This document shows positions 1 through 8,159 of a stretch of DNA of 64,000 nt, piece after piece. Position 1 is the first letter of the stretch. The number at the start of each line of letters is the position of its first letter. Source of the DNA: an uncultured Coriobacteriaceae bacterium (GTDB lineage Bacteria; Actinomycetota; Coriobacteriia; Coriobacteriales; Atopobiaceae); assembly GCA_902778135.1 (NCBI GenBank), contig CACYWP010000011.1, positions 1 through 64,000 of the forward strand, in the 5' to 3' direction. The position numbers were made by a program, and so were the translations under genes. A model generated the notes under the pieces. It was given only the letters and a program-made list of their open reading frames with translations. It did no database searches and had not been told where the DNA came from.

Positions 1-96
1 AACTTTCCGTGTGATGATATGGCAGATTTTTATGAGGAGTCAAAAAGTCACAAAGAAGCATATCACAGAATGGTATCGATGAATGCGGACCGCTAA
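1..96 (+). CDS. C-terminal end of a truncated unknown protein
   Basis: From base 1 an open frame of 31 codons runs to a TAA at 94-96. It encodes a hydrophilic, charged tail (NFPCDDMADFYEESKSHKEA and onward). The start lies outside the window. Base composition is clearly AT-richer than the bulk of the window, like the lipoprotein gene that follows. No domain can be recognised from so short a piece, and it could be a chance open frame. The 202 bases after it (97-298) are also AT-richer and hold no gene I can support. Confidence 0.35.
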   Translation, partial: NFPCDDMADFYEESKSHKEAYHRMVSMNADR

Positions 97-298
97 CCCG
101 ACAACTTCCAGTTTGCTGAAGCAAAAGACTACATATCATTATGGGATGTGTCATAGCACTTGTGCTGGTAAATAAGCATTTTGATATGTTTGGACAAAGA
201 CGAATGTTCACATGTCGAGACCGTCTGCCTGCTGTCACGGGAAGGCCATCGGCATGATTGAGCACGCAGAAGCCTTGACTTGGCACGATTGACATAAG

Positions 299-1057
299 GT
301 GGTGCCTCACGTGAGATTCTTGCGGCTATTGGGAGGAATTACCATGTTCTCCTTGCTGGGTGCCCTTCTAAGCGGATGCGGCCTGACGAAGGGAAACGCC
401 CCCTCGGACATACAGGAGGCGGTGAGGACCGTGGAGGGCCGATACGGCATCAACCTGACCGTCAGGAGAAAGGCGCTGCTGCCACGCGGAGTCGCCTGTG
501 ACGTAACCACCGGATGCGAAGAGCTGCCGAATCGGAGGATCCGGGTATTCCGGTTTGACGAGACAACGCCGGTACAGAGTGATTACATTTATCAGAAGTA
601 CAGCGACGAGGCCTATGACAGAATATGCAAAACTGTTTATACAATATACCCAGATGCTCTAGTAGTGGTAGAGGACAATTGCTACAATCATTTTACCGAT
701 TCGTATGACGAGAATACAACTATCGAGGATTACCTACTCGATAATCAACTTAGGGTAAATATCGTATTACTGAAGATATATGATAACGAAGAGATTCTTG
801 AGGCATACCGCAGGATGGCCGTGTCGCTGTTAGGCGCCGGTGTCAACAGCAGTGGTCTGGCAATCTATTGCATGAGAGAGCAGGCTGACATCGATGCGAT
901 ACGGACATACGATCGCATACCGGATATCCAGGCCTACAAAGGAATACCCTCAAAAGGACTGAGGATCAGCGCAGACAACAATTACGGCACGCTTAGTGAC
1001 TATCTGGAGAATCCAGAGGCGGCAGTGGCGGTCAGATACGGAGCCCCAAGCCAGTAG
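299..1057 (+). CDS. Putative lipoprotein of unknown function
   Basis: The 252-residue product has a short basic N-terminus, a hydrophobic stretch and the lipobox LLSGC, so export and lipidation on a Cys near residue 27 are likely. The mature part is hydrophilic, with several Cys and no domain I recognise. The start is uncertain. GTG codons at 299, 302 and 311 are possible; an ATG at 344 has the best ribosome site (GGGAGGA at 331-337), but it would leave only about 11 uncharged residues before the Cys, too few for a signal peptide. The gene is richer in A/T and rare codons than its neighbours, which hints at acquisition. A GC hairpin follows it. Confidence 0.7.
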   Translation: MVPHVRFLRLLGGITMFSLLGALLSGCGLTKGNAPSDIQEAVRTVEGRYGINLTVRRKALLPRGVACDVTTGCEELPNRRIRVFRFDETTPVQSDYIYQKYSDEAYDRICKTVYTIYPDALVVVEDNCYNHFTDSYDENTTIEDYLLDNQLRVNIVLLKIYDNEEILEAYRRMAVSLLGAGVNSSGLAIYCMREQADIDAIRTYDRIPDIQAYKGIPSKGLRISADNNYGTLSDYLENPEAAVAVRYGAPSQ

Positions 1058-1114
1058 GCCCGGCGGTGGCATCGGCTCAAGTCGGAAGGTGGCCAGACAC
1101 GGCGCGCCGCGCGG

Positions 1115-1140
1115 GGAAGGGGCCGATACCGGCCCCTTCC
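1115..1140. terminator. Hairpin terminator between lipoprotein gene and purN
   Basis: GGAAGGGGCC pairs perfectly with GGCCCCTTCC around a short loop. It lies between two convergent genes and could stop transcription from either side. There is no long T-run, so efficiency is uncertain. Confidence 0.55.
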
Positions 1141-1208
1141 TCCTATGCCGCAAAGCACCTGCGGCACCATCTCGAATCGTTCGCACACGGACGCGCGAAG
1201 ACCCCAGC

Positions 1209-1817
1209 CTATGCGATCTTGACCGTCCCGTTGTCCCGCACGGTCACGCGGCCCTCCGCCAGCAGCTGGATCGTGTCGGGATACAGCACGTGCTCGATCT
1301 CGTGGATGTGCGCCTCCAGCTCGTCGACGGTCCATCCCTCCTCCACCGCCAGCGCCTGCTGGGCGATGATGGGGCCGCAGTCGTACTTGTCGTCGGCGAA
1401 GTGCACGGTCACGCCCGTCACCTTGACGCCGTAGTCGTAGGCGTCCTGGATGGCATGGGCCCCCTTGAAGCTCGGCAGCAGCGCGGGGTGCAGGTTGACC
1501 ACGCGGTTGGGGAAGGCGGCCAGGATCGGTGCGTGCACCATGCGCATGTAGCCTGCCATGATGACGTAGTCGACGTCGGCCTTTCTCAGCATGGTGGCGA
1601 TGACCTCGTCAGCCGCGATGGGGTCGGCATAGAGCTCCTTGGAGAGGGTCATGGTCTGGATCCCGGCCTCCTCGGCGCGCTTCAGGCCGTAGGCGCTGGG
1701 CCTCGAGCTGATGACCAGCTCGATCGTCGCATCGAGGGTGCCCTCGGCTATGCGGTCGATGATGGCCTGCAGGTTGGTGCCACTACCAGACAGAAGAACG
1801 CCCAGCTTGATGCTCAT
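1209..1817 (-). CDS. purN: Phosphoribosylglycinamide formyltransferase PurN
   Basis: This enzyme transfers a formyl group from 10-formyl-THF to GAR in de novo purine synthesis (cytosol). The 202-residue length is normal. The N-terminal phosphate-binding motif SGSGTNLQAI is present, as are the AGYMRM strand and the HPALLPSFKG segment holding the catalytic His. It is the last gene of the minus-strand cluster purE-srtB-purM-purN and starts 49 bases after purM, with a G-rich ribosome site (AGAGGGGG). A hairpin terminator lies just beyond its stop. Confidence 0.97.
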   Translation of the reverse strand: MSIKLGVLLSGSGTNLQAIIDRIAEGTLDATIELVISSRPSAYGLKRAEEAGIQTMTLSKELYADPIAADEVIATMLRKADVDYVIMAGYMRMVHAPILAAFPNRVVNLHPALLPSFKGAHAIQDAYDYGVKVTGVTVHFADDKYDCGPIIAQQALAVEEGWTVDELEAHIHEIEHVLYPDTIQLLAEGRVTVRDNGTVKIA

Positions 1818-1866
1818 GATGCCCCCTCTTTCCTCAGGCGTGCGAGGGTTCCCTCGCCTCGGGTTC

Positions 1867-2964
1867 CTAGCGGTAGACGACCTTGCCTTCGCCGGACACG
1901 CACTCTCCCATGACGAACGACGAGAGGCCCTCTGCGTCCAGCAGGTCGCGCACGAGGTCGACGTCCTCGGGAGCGCACAGCACGCTCATGCCCACGCCCA
2001 TGTTGAAGGTCTTGTAGGCCTCGTCGGGCGTCAGGCCCGCCTCGCGGACCATGTACCGGATGACGGGAGGCACGTCCCATGCGGGGCCAGTGCCGAAGCC
2101 GTCGGGGCTCGCCCCGTCGGTCGCCAGACGGTCCACCACGGCATCGACGTCCTCGGGCAGGCAGCGATTGAGGTTCTCGGTGATGCCGCCACCCGTGATG
2201 TGGGCCATCGCATGGATCGGCGCCCCGGCCTTCAGCGCGCGGATCAGGGCGCCGGCATAGATGGTCGTGGGCGCGAGCACCGCGTCACCCAGGCTCTGTC
2301 CGTCCAGCTCGTCCAGCGGGCGGGTCAGCTCGTCGACCGTCTTGCCCTCGATGGCCACCTTGCGCACCAGCGAGTAGCCGTTGGAATGGATGCCGCTGCT
2401 CGGCAGGCCGAGGATGATGTCACCCTTGCGCACCAGATGGGCACCGATCATCTTGGGACGGTCGGCGACGCCCACGACGAAGCCCGCGAGGTCGTAGTCG
2501 TCGGGCTCCATGACGCCGGGATGCTCGGCCATCTCGCCACCCACCAATGCGCAGCCGCTCTTGGCACAGCCGTTGGCGATGCCCTCGACGATCTGGGCGA
2601 CATGCTCGGCGCGCAGCTTGCCGATGGCGATGTAGTCGAGGAAGAACAGCGGCTCCGCGCCGGCGACCACGATGTCGTCGACGCACATGGCCACCAGGTC
2701 CTCGCCGACGGTGTCATGGCGGTCGAGCAGCTGAGCGATGGCCAGCTTGGTGCCCACGCCGTCGGTGCCGCTGACCAGCACCGGGTCCTCCATGTCCTTC
2801 AGCGCCGCAGCCGAGAAGAGCGACCCGAAACCGCCCAGGCCGCCGATGACCTCGGGACGGTTGGTGGCTGCGACGGCCGCCTTGATCGCGTCGACGGCGC
2901 GGGCGCCCTCGTCGACGTCGACGCCGGCGTCGGCGTAGGTGATGTGTCGCTTGTCGTCTGCCAT
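1867..2964 (-). CDS. purM: Phosphoribosylformylglycinamidine cyclo-ligase PurM
   Basis: PurM makes AIR from FGAM with ATP in the purine pathway. The 365-residue product has the family's SGTDGVGTK motif, the GLPSSGIHSNGYSL segment and the ITGGG loop. I place the start at the ATG at 2964 because GAAGGAG lies just upstream; a longer in-frame extension to 3039 has no ribosome site and no family similarity. It sits between srtB (164-base gap) and purN (49-base gap), all on the minus strand and probably co-transcribed. Confidence 0.96.
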   Translation of the reverse strand: MADDKRHITYADAGVDVDEGARAVDAIKAAVAATNRPEVIGGLGGFGSLFSAAALKDMEDPVLVSGTDGVGTKLAIAQLLDRHDTVGEDLVAMCVDDIVVAGAEPLFFLDYIAIGKLRAEHVAQIVEGIANGCAKSGCALVGGEMAEHPGVMEPDDYDLAGFVVGVADRPKMIGAHLVRKGDIILGLPSSGIHSNGYSLVRKVAIEGKTVDELTRPLDELDGQSLGDAVLAPTTIYAGALIRALKAGAPIHAMAHITGGGITENLNRCLPEDVDAVVDRLATDGASPDGFGTGPAWDVPPVIRYMVREAGLTPDEAYKTFNMGVGMSVLCAPEDVDLVRDLLDAEGLSSFVMGECVSGEGKVVYR

Positions 2965-3128
2965 GGATGCTCCTTCGTCGGACGGATGGCCGGCCCAGCG
3001 CCTCGCCGGACCGTGCCCTCGAATCTCATGCGGCACCAATCATACACGCCAACGTGCCCCAACAGGCACGTTGCCGGGCCGTCCCACACGAGCTACAGGC
3101 CTCGCGACAGGCCAGCCGCGCACGCTCG

Positions 3129-3956
3129 CTAGCCAACGGCTGCGGCCAGCGCCGCGGCGGCCTCCTGCTTGGGCACGCAGACGAGGATGGTGCGGCCATG
3201 CCCCTCGTACTCCTCGTAGTAGTTGCAGGTGATCAGGCACAGCACGTGGTTGGTTCCTGCGATGATGGACGCGGCGTCGGCGCGCGAGGAGACCGCCAGC
3301 TCCAGACGCTGGGACAGATAGTCCCGGAACGCCGCCGCGTCATCGAACGTGAAGGTTCGTGCCTCGGTGTCGTACTCGTGGACGTAGTACACGAACAGCG
3401 GCTCGCACTCCCAGGCGGTCTGCTCGGTGACGTACCAGACGGTCCCGATCTCGTCGAAGCGCGCCTGGTCGTCCATGGCGGCTATCTGCTCGAACATCGA
3501 TCCGTCCAGCAGGTGGTGCCCGTACACGTAGGTCTGGGAGTCCACCATGCCCGGGGCCGCGTTCTCGCAGTCGATGAACAGCTGCCCTCCCAACGTCCAG
3601 TCGCCCAGCGCGCTGTGCCGCAGGTAGTGCTCGTTGTCCTCTCCCTGGTACACGGGATAGTTGATGGTCGTCCCCGGCACCTGCAGCCATCCGACCACAT
3701 CGTCGTTGATGGCCTTCAGGCCCGCCCAGTCGACCTCCGGCGCCAGGGACTGCGGTGCGTCAGGCTCGTTGTCACGCACCGTCGCGTAGGCCGCAAGCTG
3801 CTGGTTGACCACGTCCTGCTCATGGTAGCGCCAGCGTGCCGTGCCCCACAGGCCACCCGCGACGGCCAGCAGGACGACCCCCACCACGATCAGCAGCGTG
3901 GACAGCAGCCGGCTGCGCCGCCGCCGTGCGGCAACGCGCTGGTCCTCTTTCCTCAT
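3129..3956 (-). CDS. srtB: Class B sortase
   Basis: A membrane-anchored transpeptidase of about 275 residues. It has a basic N-terminus (RRRRSR), one membrane segment at about residues 16-38, then the sortase fold outside the cell. The catalytic set is visible: His in VYGHHL, Cys in LITCNYY, Arg in HGRTILVC. Spacing and the long segment between His and Cys fit class B. I chose the ATG at 3956, preceded by AGGATGAG; upstream in-frame starts would overlap purE. It sits 28 bases after purE and before purM, an odd place for a wall enzyme. No LPXTG- or NPQTN-type substrate gene is in the window, so the substrate is unknown. Confidence 0.9.
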   Translation of the reverse strand: MRKEDQRVAARRRRSRLLSTLLIVVGVVLLAVAGGLWGTARWRYHEQDVVNQQLAAYATVRDNEPDAPQSLAPEVDWAGLKAINDDVVGWLQVPGTTINYPVYQGEDNEHYLRHSALGDWTLGGQLFIDCENAAPGMVDSQTYVYGHHLLDGSMFEQIAAMDDQARFDEIGTVWYVTEQTAWECEPLFVYYVHEYDTEARTFTFDDAAAFRDYLSQRLELAVSSRADAASIIAGTNHVLCLITCNYYEEYEGHGRTILVCVPKQEAAAALAAAVG

Positions 3957-3984
3957 GTGGCGACTCATCCTGGGCAACCGTCCC

Positions 3985-4446
3985 CTACGCCTCGGCCATG
4001 TCCCGCTTGAAGTCGACGATGACCTGACGGTACTCCGGCATGCCGGCGCCGAGGATCTGGGTGGCATAGATGGCGGCGTTCTTCGCGCCGTTGATGGCCA
4101 CGCAAGCCACCGGAACGCCAGAGGGCATCTGCACCATCGACAGCAGCGAGTCCATGCCTCCCAGGTCGCTGGTCTTGATGGGCACGCCGATGATGGGCAG
4201 CGGCGTGTAGGCGGCCACGACGCCGCCCAGGTGGGCGGCCTTGCCAGCCGCGGCGATGATGACCTGGATGCCGCGGTCGGCTGCCGATTCGGCCCATTCG
4301 TGGACCTTTGCGGGATTGCGGTGGGCCGACGCGATGACCAGCTCGTACGGGACGCCGAACTCCTCCAGTTGGGCCGTGCAGGCCTCCATGACGGGCAGGT
4401 CGGACTTCGACCCCATGATGATGCCTACGAGCGGTGCGGTGGCCAT
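3985..4446 (-). CDS. purE: N5-carboxyaminoimidazole ribonucleotide mutase PurE
   Basis: PurE (class I) converts N5-CAIR to CAIR in purine synthesis. The 153-residue product has the nucleotide-binding loop MGSKSDLP, the SAHRNP active-site segment and the [10 protein letters not shown] turn. The ATG at 4446 is preceded by AGGAGG, so I prefer it to an upstream in-frame codon. It leads the cluster purE-srtB-purM-purN. Upstream on the minus strand lies a good -10 box (TATACT) inside a palindrome at 4524-4540. No purK is adjacent. Confidence 0.96.
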   Translation of the reverse strand: MATAPLVGIIMGSKSDLPVMEACTAQLEEFGVPYELVIASAHRNPAKVHEWAESAADRGIQVIIAAAGKAAHLGGVVAAYTPLPIIGVPIKTSDLGGMDSLLSMVQMPSGVPVACVAINGAKNAAIYATQILGAGMPEYRQVIVDFKRDMAEA

Positions 4447-4523
4447 GCGTGCCTCCTGGTGTTGGGTGCCCACCGAGCCATCGACAGACGAACCATTGCG
4501 TCTGGTGGCCCCAGGGCAAGACG

Positions 4524-4540
4524 ATACTGTGATTCAGTAT
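4524..4540. promoter_or_regulatory. Palindrome overlapping the probable purE promoter
   Basis: ATACTG and CAGTAT form a perfect 6-bp inverted repeat around 5 bases. On the minus strand the right arm is part of TATACT, a good -10 box for purE. The site lies in the 148-base gap between tetR and purE. It could be an operator for the TetR protein or another regulator; I cannot decide which. Confidence 0.4.
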
Positions 4541-4594
4541 ACAGAAGCCGCACGTCAATCCGGGACAGATGGTCACATCGCCCCGTGTCGCACC

Positions 4595-5191
4595 TCAGTC
4601 GAACAGCGGGGCAATGCCCCTGGCGATCTCGGTGTCGGAGAGGTCGGCCCGGGAGATCATGGCGTCCATGGCTCCCACCAAGGCGATCTTGCGTCCGCAC
4701 ACGTCAGCCTCGACCAGCCGCCTGATGGGACTCAGCGCTCCGGCGTGCTCGAGCGCGGCCACCGCCTCGCCGGCCACGCGATAGGCCACCGGCTGCCACG
4801 TCGCCGTCTCCCTCAGCACCTCGGCCATCGGGACGGGGTTCTCGGCATCGTGCCGTATCCATGCGCGCAGACACCCGATCGTCGCCGTCAGGACGTCATG
4901 CAAGGTCGAGAACTCCCCGCTCATGCAACTGGCCAGCATCTCCCGCGCGTCGTCGACATAGCTGTCGATGACCACGTCCACGACGACGGCCTTGCTCGAG
5001 AAGTAATAGTAGAAGAGCTCGCGCGTGATGTTGACCTCGCGCGTGATGTCCGCAATCGATGTCTTGGCGACGCCCTTGCGCTCGAAGCAAGTGCGTGCGG
5101 CCCGTGCGATGATGCAACGACGTCCCTCGAAGCGGCTCTCTTGGTTTTCTCGGCCACCCTGGCGCCACTCTGACGTATTATGCATACCCAT
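4595..5191 (-). CDS. TetR/AcrR family transcriptional regulator
   Basis: The 198-residue product has a TetR-type N-terminal helix-turn-helix (about residues 25-70: ARTCFERKGVAKTSIADI, then ITRELFYYYFSSK, with the typical Y-Y-F recognition helix). The all-helical remainder would bind a ligand that cannot be named. It precedes purE on the same strand and diverges from the LytTR gene across a 494-base AT-rich gap with two TGACA-type palindromes, which are candidate self-regulatory sites. The start at 5191 has only a distant G-run upstream; Met3 (5185) is also possible. Confidence 0.88.
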   Translation of the reverse strand: MGMHNTSEWRQGGRENQESRFEGRRCIIARAARTCFERKGVAKTSIADITREVNITRELFYYYFSSKAVVVDVVIDSYVDDAREMLASCMSGEFSTLHDVLTATIGCLRAWIRHDAENPVPMAEVLRETATWQPVAYRVAGEAVAALEHAGALSPIRRLVEADVCGRKIALVGAMDAMISRADLSDTEIARGIAPLFD

Positions 5192-5685
5192 CGTTTCGCA
5201 ACCCCCATCGTCGGACTCACGACTCCGGACAAGCTCGCTGCCCTAACGCGTCTCTGTCGCAAAGAGCATCGAGACACGCCTTGCAATCTATCATTGCATT
5301 CGATAACCATATTGCGTAGTGAATGACAGTTTTCCAGAAATGTCAATAGTAGGTACAAATGACGTGTCAAACGAAACGAACGTCAAAGTTTCTGATTGAA
5401 AAATGTATATTGCTCTCGGCGGCATTGTGCATTTCGATATTGAATGTGTGATTGGCTCGCGTTCAGGGCCATCTCTCTCACACGTCACCATGACGATGAC
5501 GGGCGACCTCCCCTCTCCGTCGCATCCGGTGAGGGCAAGAGCGGCCGCTCATTACACATCCTATGACTTTTGTCCGATTTGGTTCCCTTACCGGGCCCGC
5601 TGGGCCTATGCTGGTAGCTCCCCCGGCACCAGCCGCGGCAAGCTTATCGGCAATGCGACCAGACCCTTCCACACGAGGAGGCGCC
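5192..5685. promoter_or_regulatory. AT-rich divergent promoter region (tetR / LytTR gene)
   Basis: No gene is supported here. Its left two-thirds are AT-rich. TGACA-N12-TGTCA lies at 5324-5345 and the near-palindrome TGACGTGTCA at 5360-5369, both in the half proximal to tetR. On the minus strand both contain TTGACA-like -35 boxes. They are candidate operators for the TetR regulator; this is inference. Confidence 0.4.
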
Positions 5686-6567
5686 TTGCAGAACGCCCGG
5701 GAACAACGAATGGCCAAGGATGCCGCGTCCGTCGACTGCATCGAGCTGAGCAGGCAGTACATCACGCGCTTCCACAGGCACCACTTCGACTGGTGCCTCG
5801 ACATGTGTGCACGCGACATCACCTTCGTCAGCAGCTCCCCCGCCGGCTTCGCCGCCGGGTCCGAGGCCTTCGACAGCGCCATGCGGACGGTCTATGGGGA
5901 CGTCCCCCCGGGCCTCGTGGGTTCCTTCGACGCGACGGCGACCGCGGTCCCTAATTCGCAGGCGACGCTGGTCGCCTGTCGCTTCCTGCTGGCCACCGAC
6001 CCCATGTCCGGCGAGATGAGGGCCCGTCAGGAGCACGGCACCCTGCTGTGGGACACAACGGACGGACGCCCCGTGCTGCTGCACCTGCACTTCTCGACAC
6101 CCGCGCGCCCGGCGGCCGAAGGCCTTGACGCGCCCACCTACCGCGAGACCTACCTCTACGCAAAGGCCGTCCTCGACCAGGTCATCCGACGTTCGGCCCT
6201 CACGCTGCGCGACACCTCCGGCACCCTCCACTACGTCTCTGCCACCGAGGTTCGCTTCGTCGAGGCGAGCAGGCAGCGGACCCTGATCCATTGCCTCGAA
6301 CGGACCATCGTCGTCCGCCGGGGATTCAGGGAGCTGATCGAGTCGTTCGAGGGGGAGTTGGTGCCCGTGCATCGCAGCTTCGCCGTCAGCCCCCTGTACG
6401 TGCGGGCCATCGGCCCCGGCACCGTGCTGCTCGATGACGGCACGGAGATACCCGTACCGCACCGCCGCTCGCGGGAGGTGTGCGAGCGGCTACAGCAGGC
6501 CGTCGACCGCATCGAGGGCATGAAGAGAACTCGCGACACGTCCCGCCCCGTCCTCCCCACTTCTTGA
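5686..6567 (+). CDS. LytTR DNA-binding regulator with an NTF2/SnoaL-like N-terminal domain
   Basis: About 293 residues. The C-terminal 100 or so form a LytTR domain: LHYVSATEVRFVEASRQRT, then TIVVRRGFRELIESF and the LVPVHRSFAVSPLYV strand-helix. The N-terminal 140 residues (ITRFHRHHFDWCLDMCARDI, then DATATAVPNSQATLVACRF) have the pattern of an NTF2/SnoaL-like fold rather than a receiver, so it may sense a small molecule instead of being phosphorylated. I prefer TTG 5686, four bases after AGGAGG; ATG 5710 is the alternative. Its target is unknown; no histidine kinase is adjacent. Confidence 0.75.
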   Translation: MQNAREQRMAKDAASVDCIELSRQYITRFHRHHFDWCLDMCARDITFVSSSPAGFAAGSEAFDSAMRTVYGDVPPGLVGSFDATATAVPNSQATLVACRFLLATDPMSGEMRARQEHGTLLWDTTDGRPVLLHLHFSTPARPAAEGLDAPTYRETYLYAKAVLDQVIRRSALTLRDTSGTLHYVSATEVRFVEASRQRTLIHCLERTIVVRRGFRELIESFEGELVPVHRSFAVSPLYVRAIGPGTVLLDDGTEIPVPHRRSREVCERLQQAVDRIEGMKRTRDTSRPVLPTS

Positions 6568-6728
6568 CCAGCTGACACCCCAGCCTCGCAAGGCAGCCAA
6601 GCGCATACAAGAACATGCGGAAAACCTGCTGGAACGGCATGCTTCCCGCACCAATCGTAGCCACCTTTGATGTGGTGGCCACTCCGGGCGCGCTATCCTT
6701 TAGGCATACCATAGCGAGGGAGGTAGCC

Positions 6729-8159
6729 ATGGCTATCGTCGCAGCCTGTGCGGTTCCGCACCCACCGCTCATCATCCCCGCCGTTGGTGGTGGACGCGAG
6801 CGGGGCATCCAGTCGACCATCGACGCTTACGGGGAGGTAGCGCGCCGCATAGCCGACGCCGAGCCCGACACACTGGTCATCTCCAGCCCCCACTCCATCA
6901 TGTACCGCGACTACCTGCACATCTCCCCCGGCACGGGCGCGCGGGGCAGCTTCGCTCAATACCGTGCGCCGCAAGCCTCCTACCAGGTGGACTACGACCA
7001 GCAGTTCGTCCTCTCCCTCGAGGCCGCCTGCCTGGCCGAGCAGCTGCCCGCCGGAACGCGTGGCGAGCGTTCGCCGGAGCTGGACCACGCCACCATGATC
7101 CCCCTGCACTTCATCCTGCCCGCCTGCGAGCGGGCGGGCCTGCACCCCCGCGTCGTCCGCATGGGCCTCTCCGGGCTCTCCCCCGCCTTCCACTACCGCG
7201 TCGGCATGCTGGTCCAGCGCGTCGCTAGCGTGCTGGGGCGTCGCGTGGCCTTCGTCGCATCGGGGGACCTCTCGCACAAGCTGCTCGCCGAGGGCCCATA
7301 CGGCTTCGCACCAGAGGGCCCCGAGTTCGACGAGCGCGTCTGCCAGGCCTTCGGGCAGGGGGACTTCCTGCCGCTTCTGGCCATGGACCAGGGCTTTGCC
7401 GACCGCGCCGCCGAGTGCGGCCTGCGCAGCTTCCAGATCATGGCCGGTGCGCTGGACCGCACCCAGGTGCAGCCCAGCCTGCTCTCGCACGAGGGCCCCT
7501 TCGGCGTGGGCTACGGCGTCGCGTACTTCCAGCCCGTGGGCGACGAGGGATCCTGCGAGGAACGCGCCCTGCTCGAGCGTTACGAGCAATGGCACGAGCA
7601 GGAGATGGCGCGCAGGCGCGCCGCCGAGGACGAGCTGGTCTCCCTGGCCCGCCTCTCGCTGGAGTCCTACGTGCGCTCGGGCGGCATCCCCGTCCGCGTC
7701 GACGACCTGCCCGACGGGCGCGCCCTGTCCGACCAGCTGACCCAGCGGCGAGCCGGCTGCTTCGTCTCGCTGAAGGTGGACGGGCAGCTGCGGGGCTGCA
7801 TCGGCACCATCGCCCCCACCAAGGCCTCCCTGGCCGAGGAGATCTGCGCGAACGCCGTCAGCGCCGGACGCCGCGACCGTCGGTTCCCGCCCGTGGAGGT
7901 CGACGAGCTGGACGATCTGGTCTACGACGTCGACGTTCTCTGCCAGCCCGAGCCCATCGAGGGCAAGGGCCAGCTGGACCCACGACGCTACGGGGTCATC
8001 GTCAGCACCGACGATGGGCGCAGGGGCCTCCTGCTGCCCGACCTGGACGGTGTGGACAGCGTCGACGAGCAGGTGCGCATCGCAGCCCAGAAGGGCGGCA
8101 TCGACCTGATCGGAGATTCCTACCGGCTGGAGCGCTTCGAGGTGGAACGGCACGTATGA
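6729..8159 (+). CDS. amrA: AmmeMemoRadiSam protein: LigB-like domain fused to AMMECR1
   Basis: A 476-residue two-domain protein. Residues 1 to about 270 resemble class III extradiol dioxygenases (LigB/MEMO-like): AVPHPPLIIPAVGGG, VISSPHS, and ASGDLSHKL. From about residue 300 comes an AMMECR1 domain with its diagnostic CFVSLKVDGQLRGCIGTI and the C-terminal GRRGLLLPDLDGVDS. The start ATG 6729 follows GGGAGGT. The stop TGA (8157-8159) overlaps the ATG of the radical SAM gene (8156), so the two are translationally coupled. The set is a known conserved gene neighbourhood; the reaction it performs is not something I can infer from sequence. Confidence 0.88.
   Translation: MAIVAACAVPHPPLIIPAVGGGRERGIQSTIDAYGEVARRIADAEPDTLVISSPHSIMYRDYLHISPGTGARGSFAQYRAPQASYQVDYDQQFVLSLEAACLAEQLPAGTRGERSPELDHATMIPLHFILPACERAGLHPRVVRMGLSGLSPAFHYRVGMLVQRVASVLGRRVAFVASGDLSHKLLAEGPYGFAPEGPEFDERVCQAFGQGDFLPLLAMDQGFADRAAECGLRSFQIMAGALDRTQVQPSLLSHEGPFGVGYGVAYFQPVGDEGSCEERALLERYEQWHEQEMARRRAAEDELVSLARLSLESYVRSGGIPVRVDDLPDGRALSDQLTQRRAGCFVSLKVDGQLRGCIGTIAPTKASLAEEICANAVSAGRRDRRFPPVEVDELDDLVYDVDVLCQPEPIEGKGQLDPRRYGVIVSTDDGRRGLLLPDLDGVDSVDEQVRIAAQKGGIDLIGDSYRLERFEVERHV

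Noticed and set aside
4447..4594. A purine riboswitch upstream of purE
   Set aside because: Only a short palindrome is present; no conserved purine-aptamer core was found in the 148-base gap.
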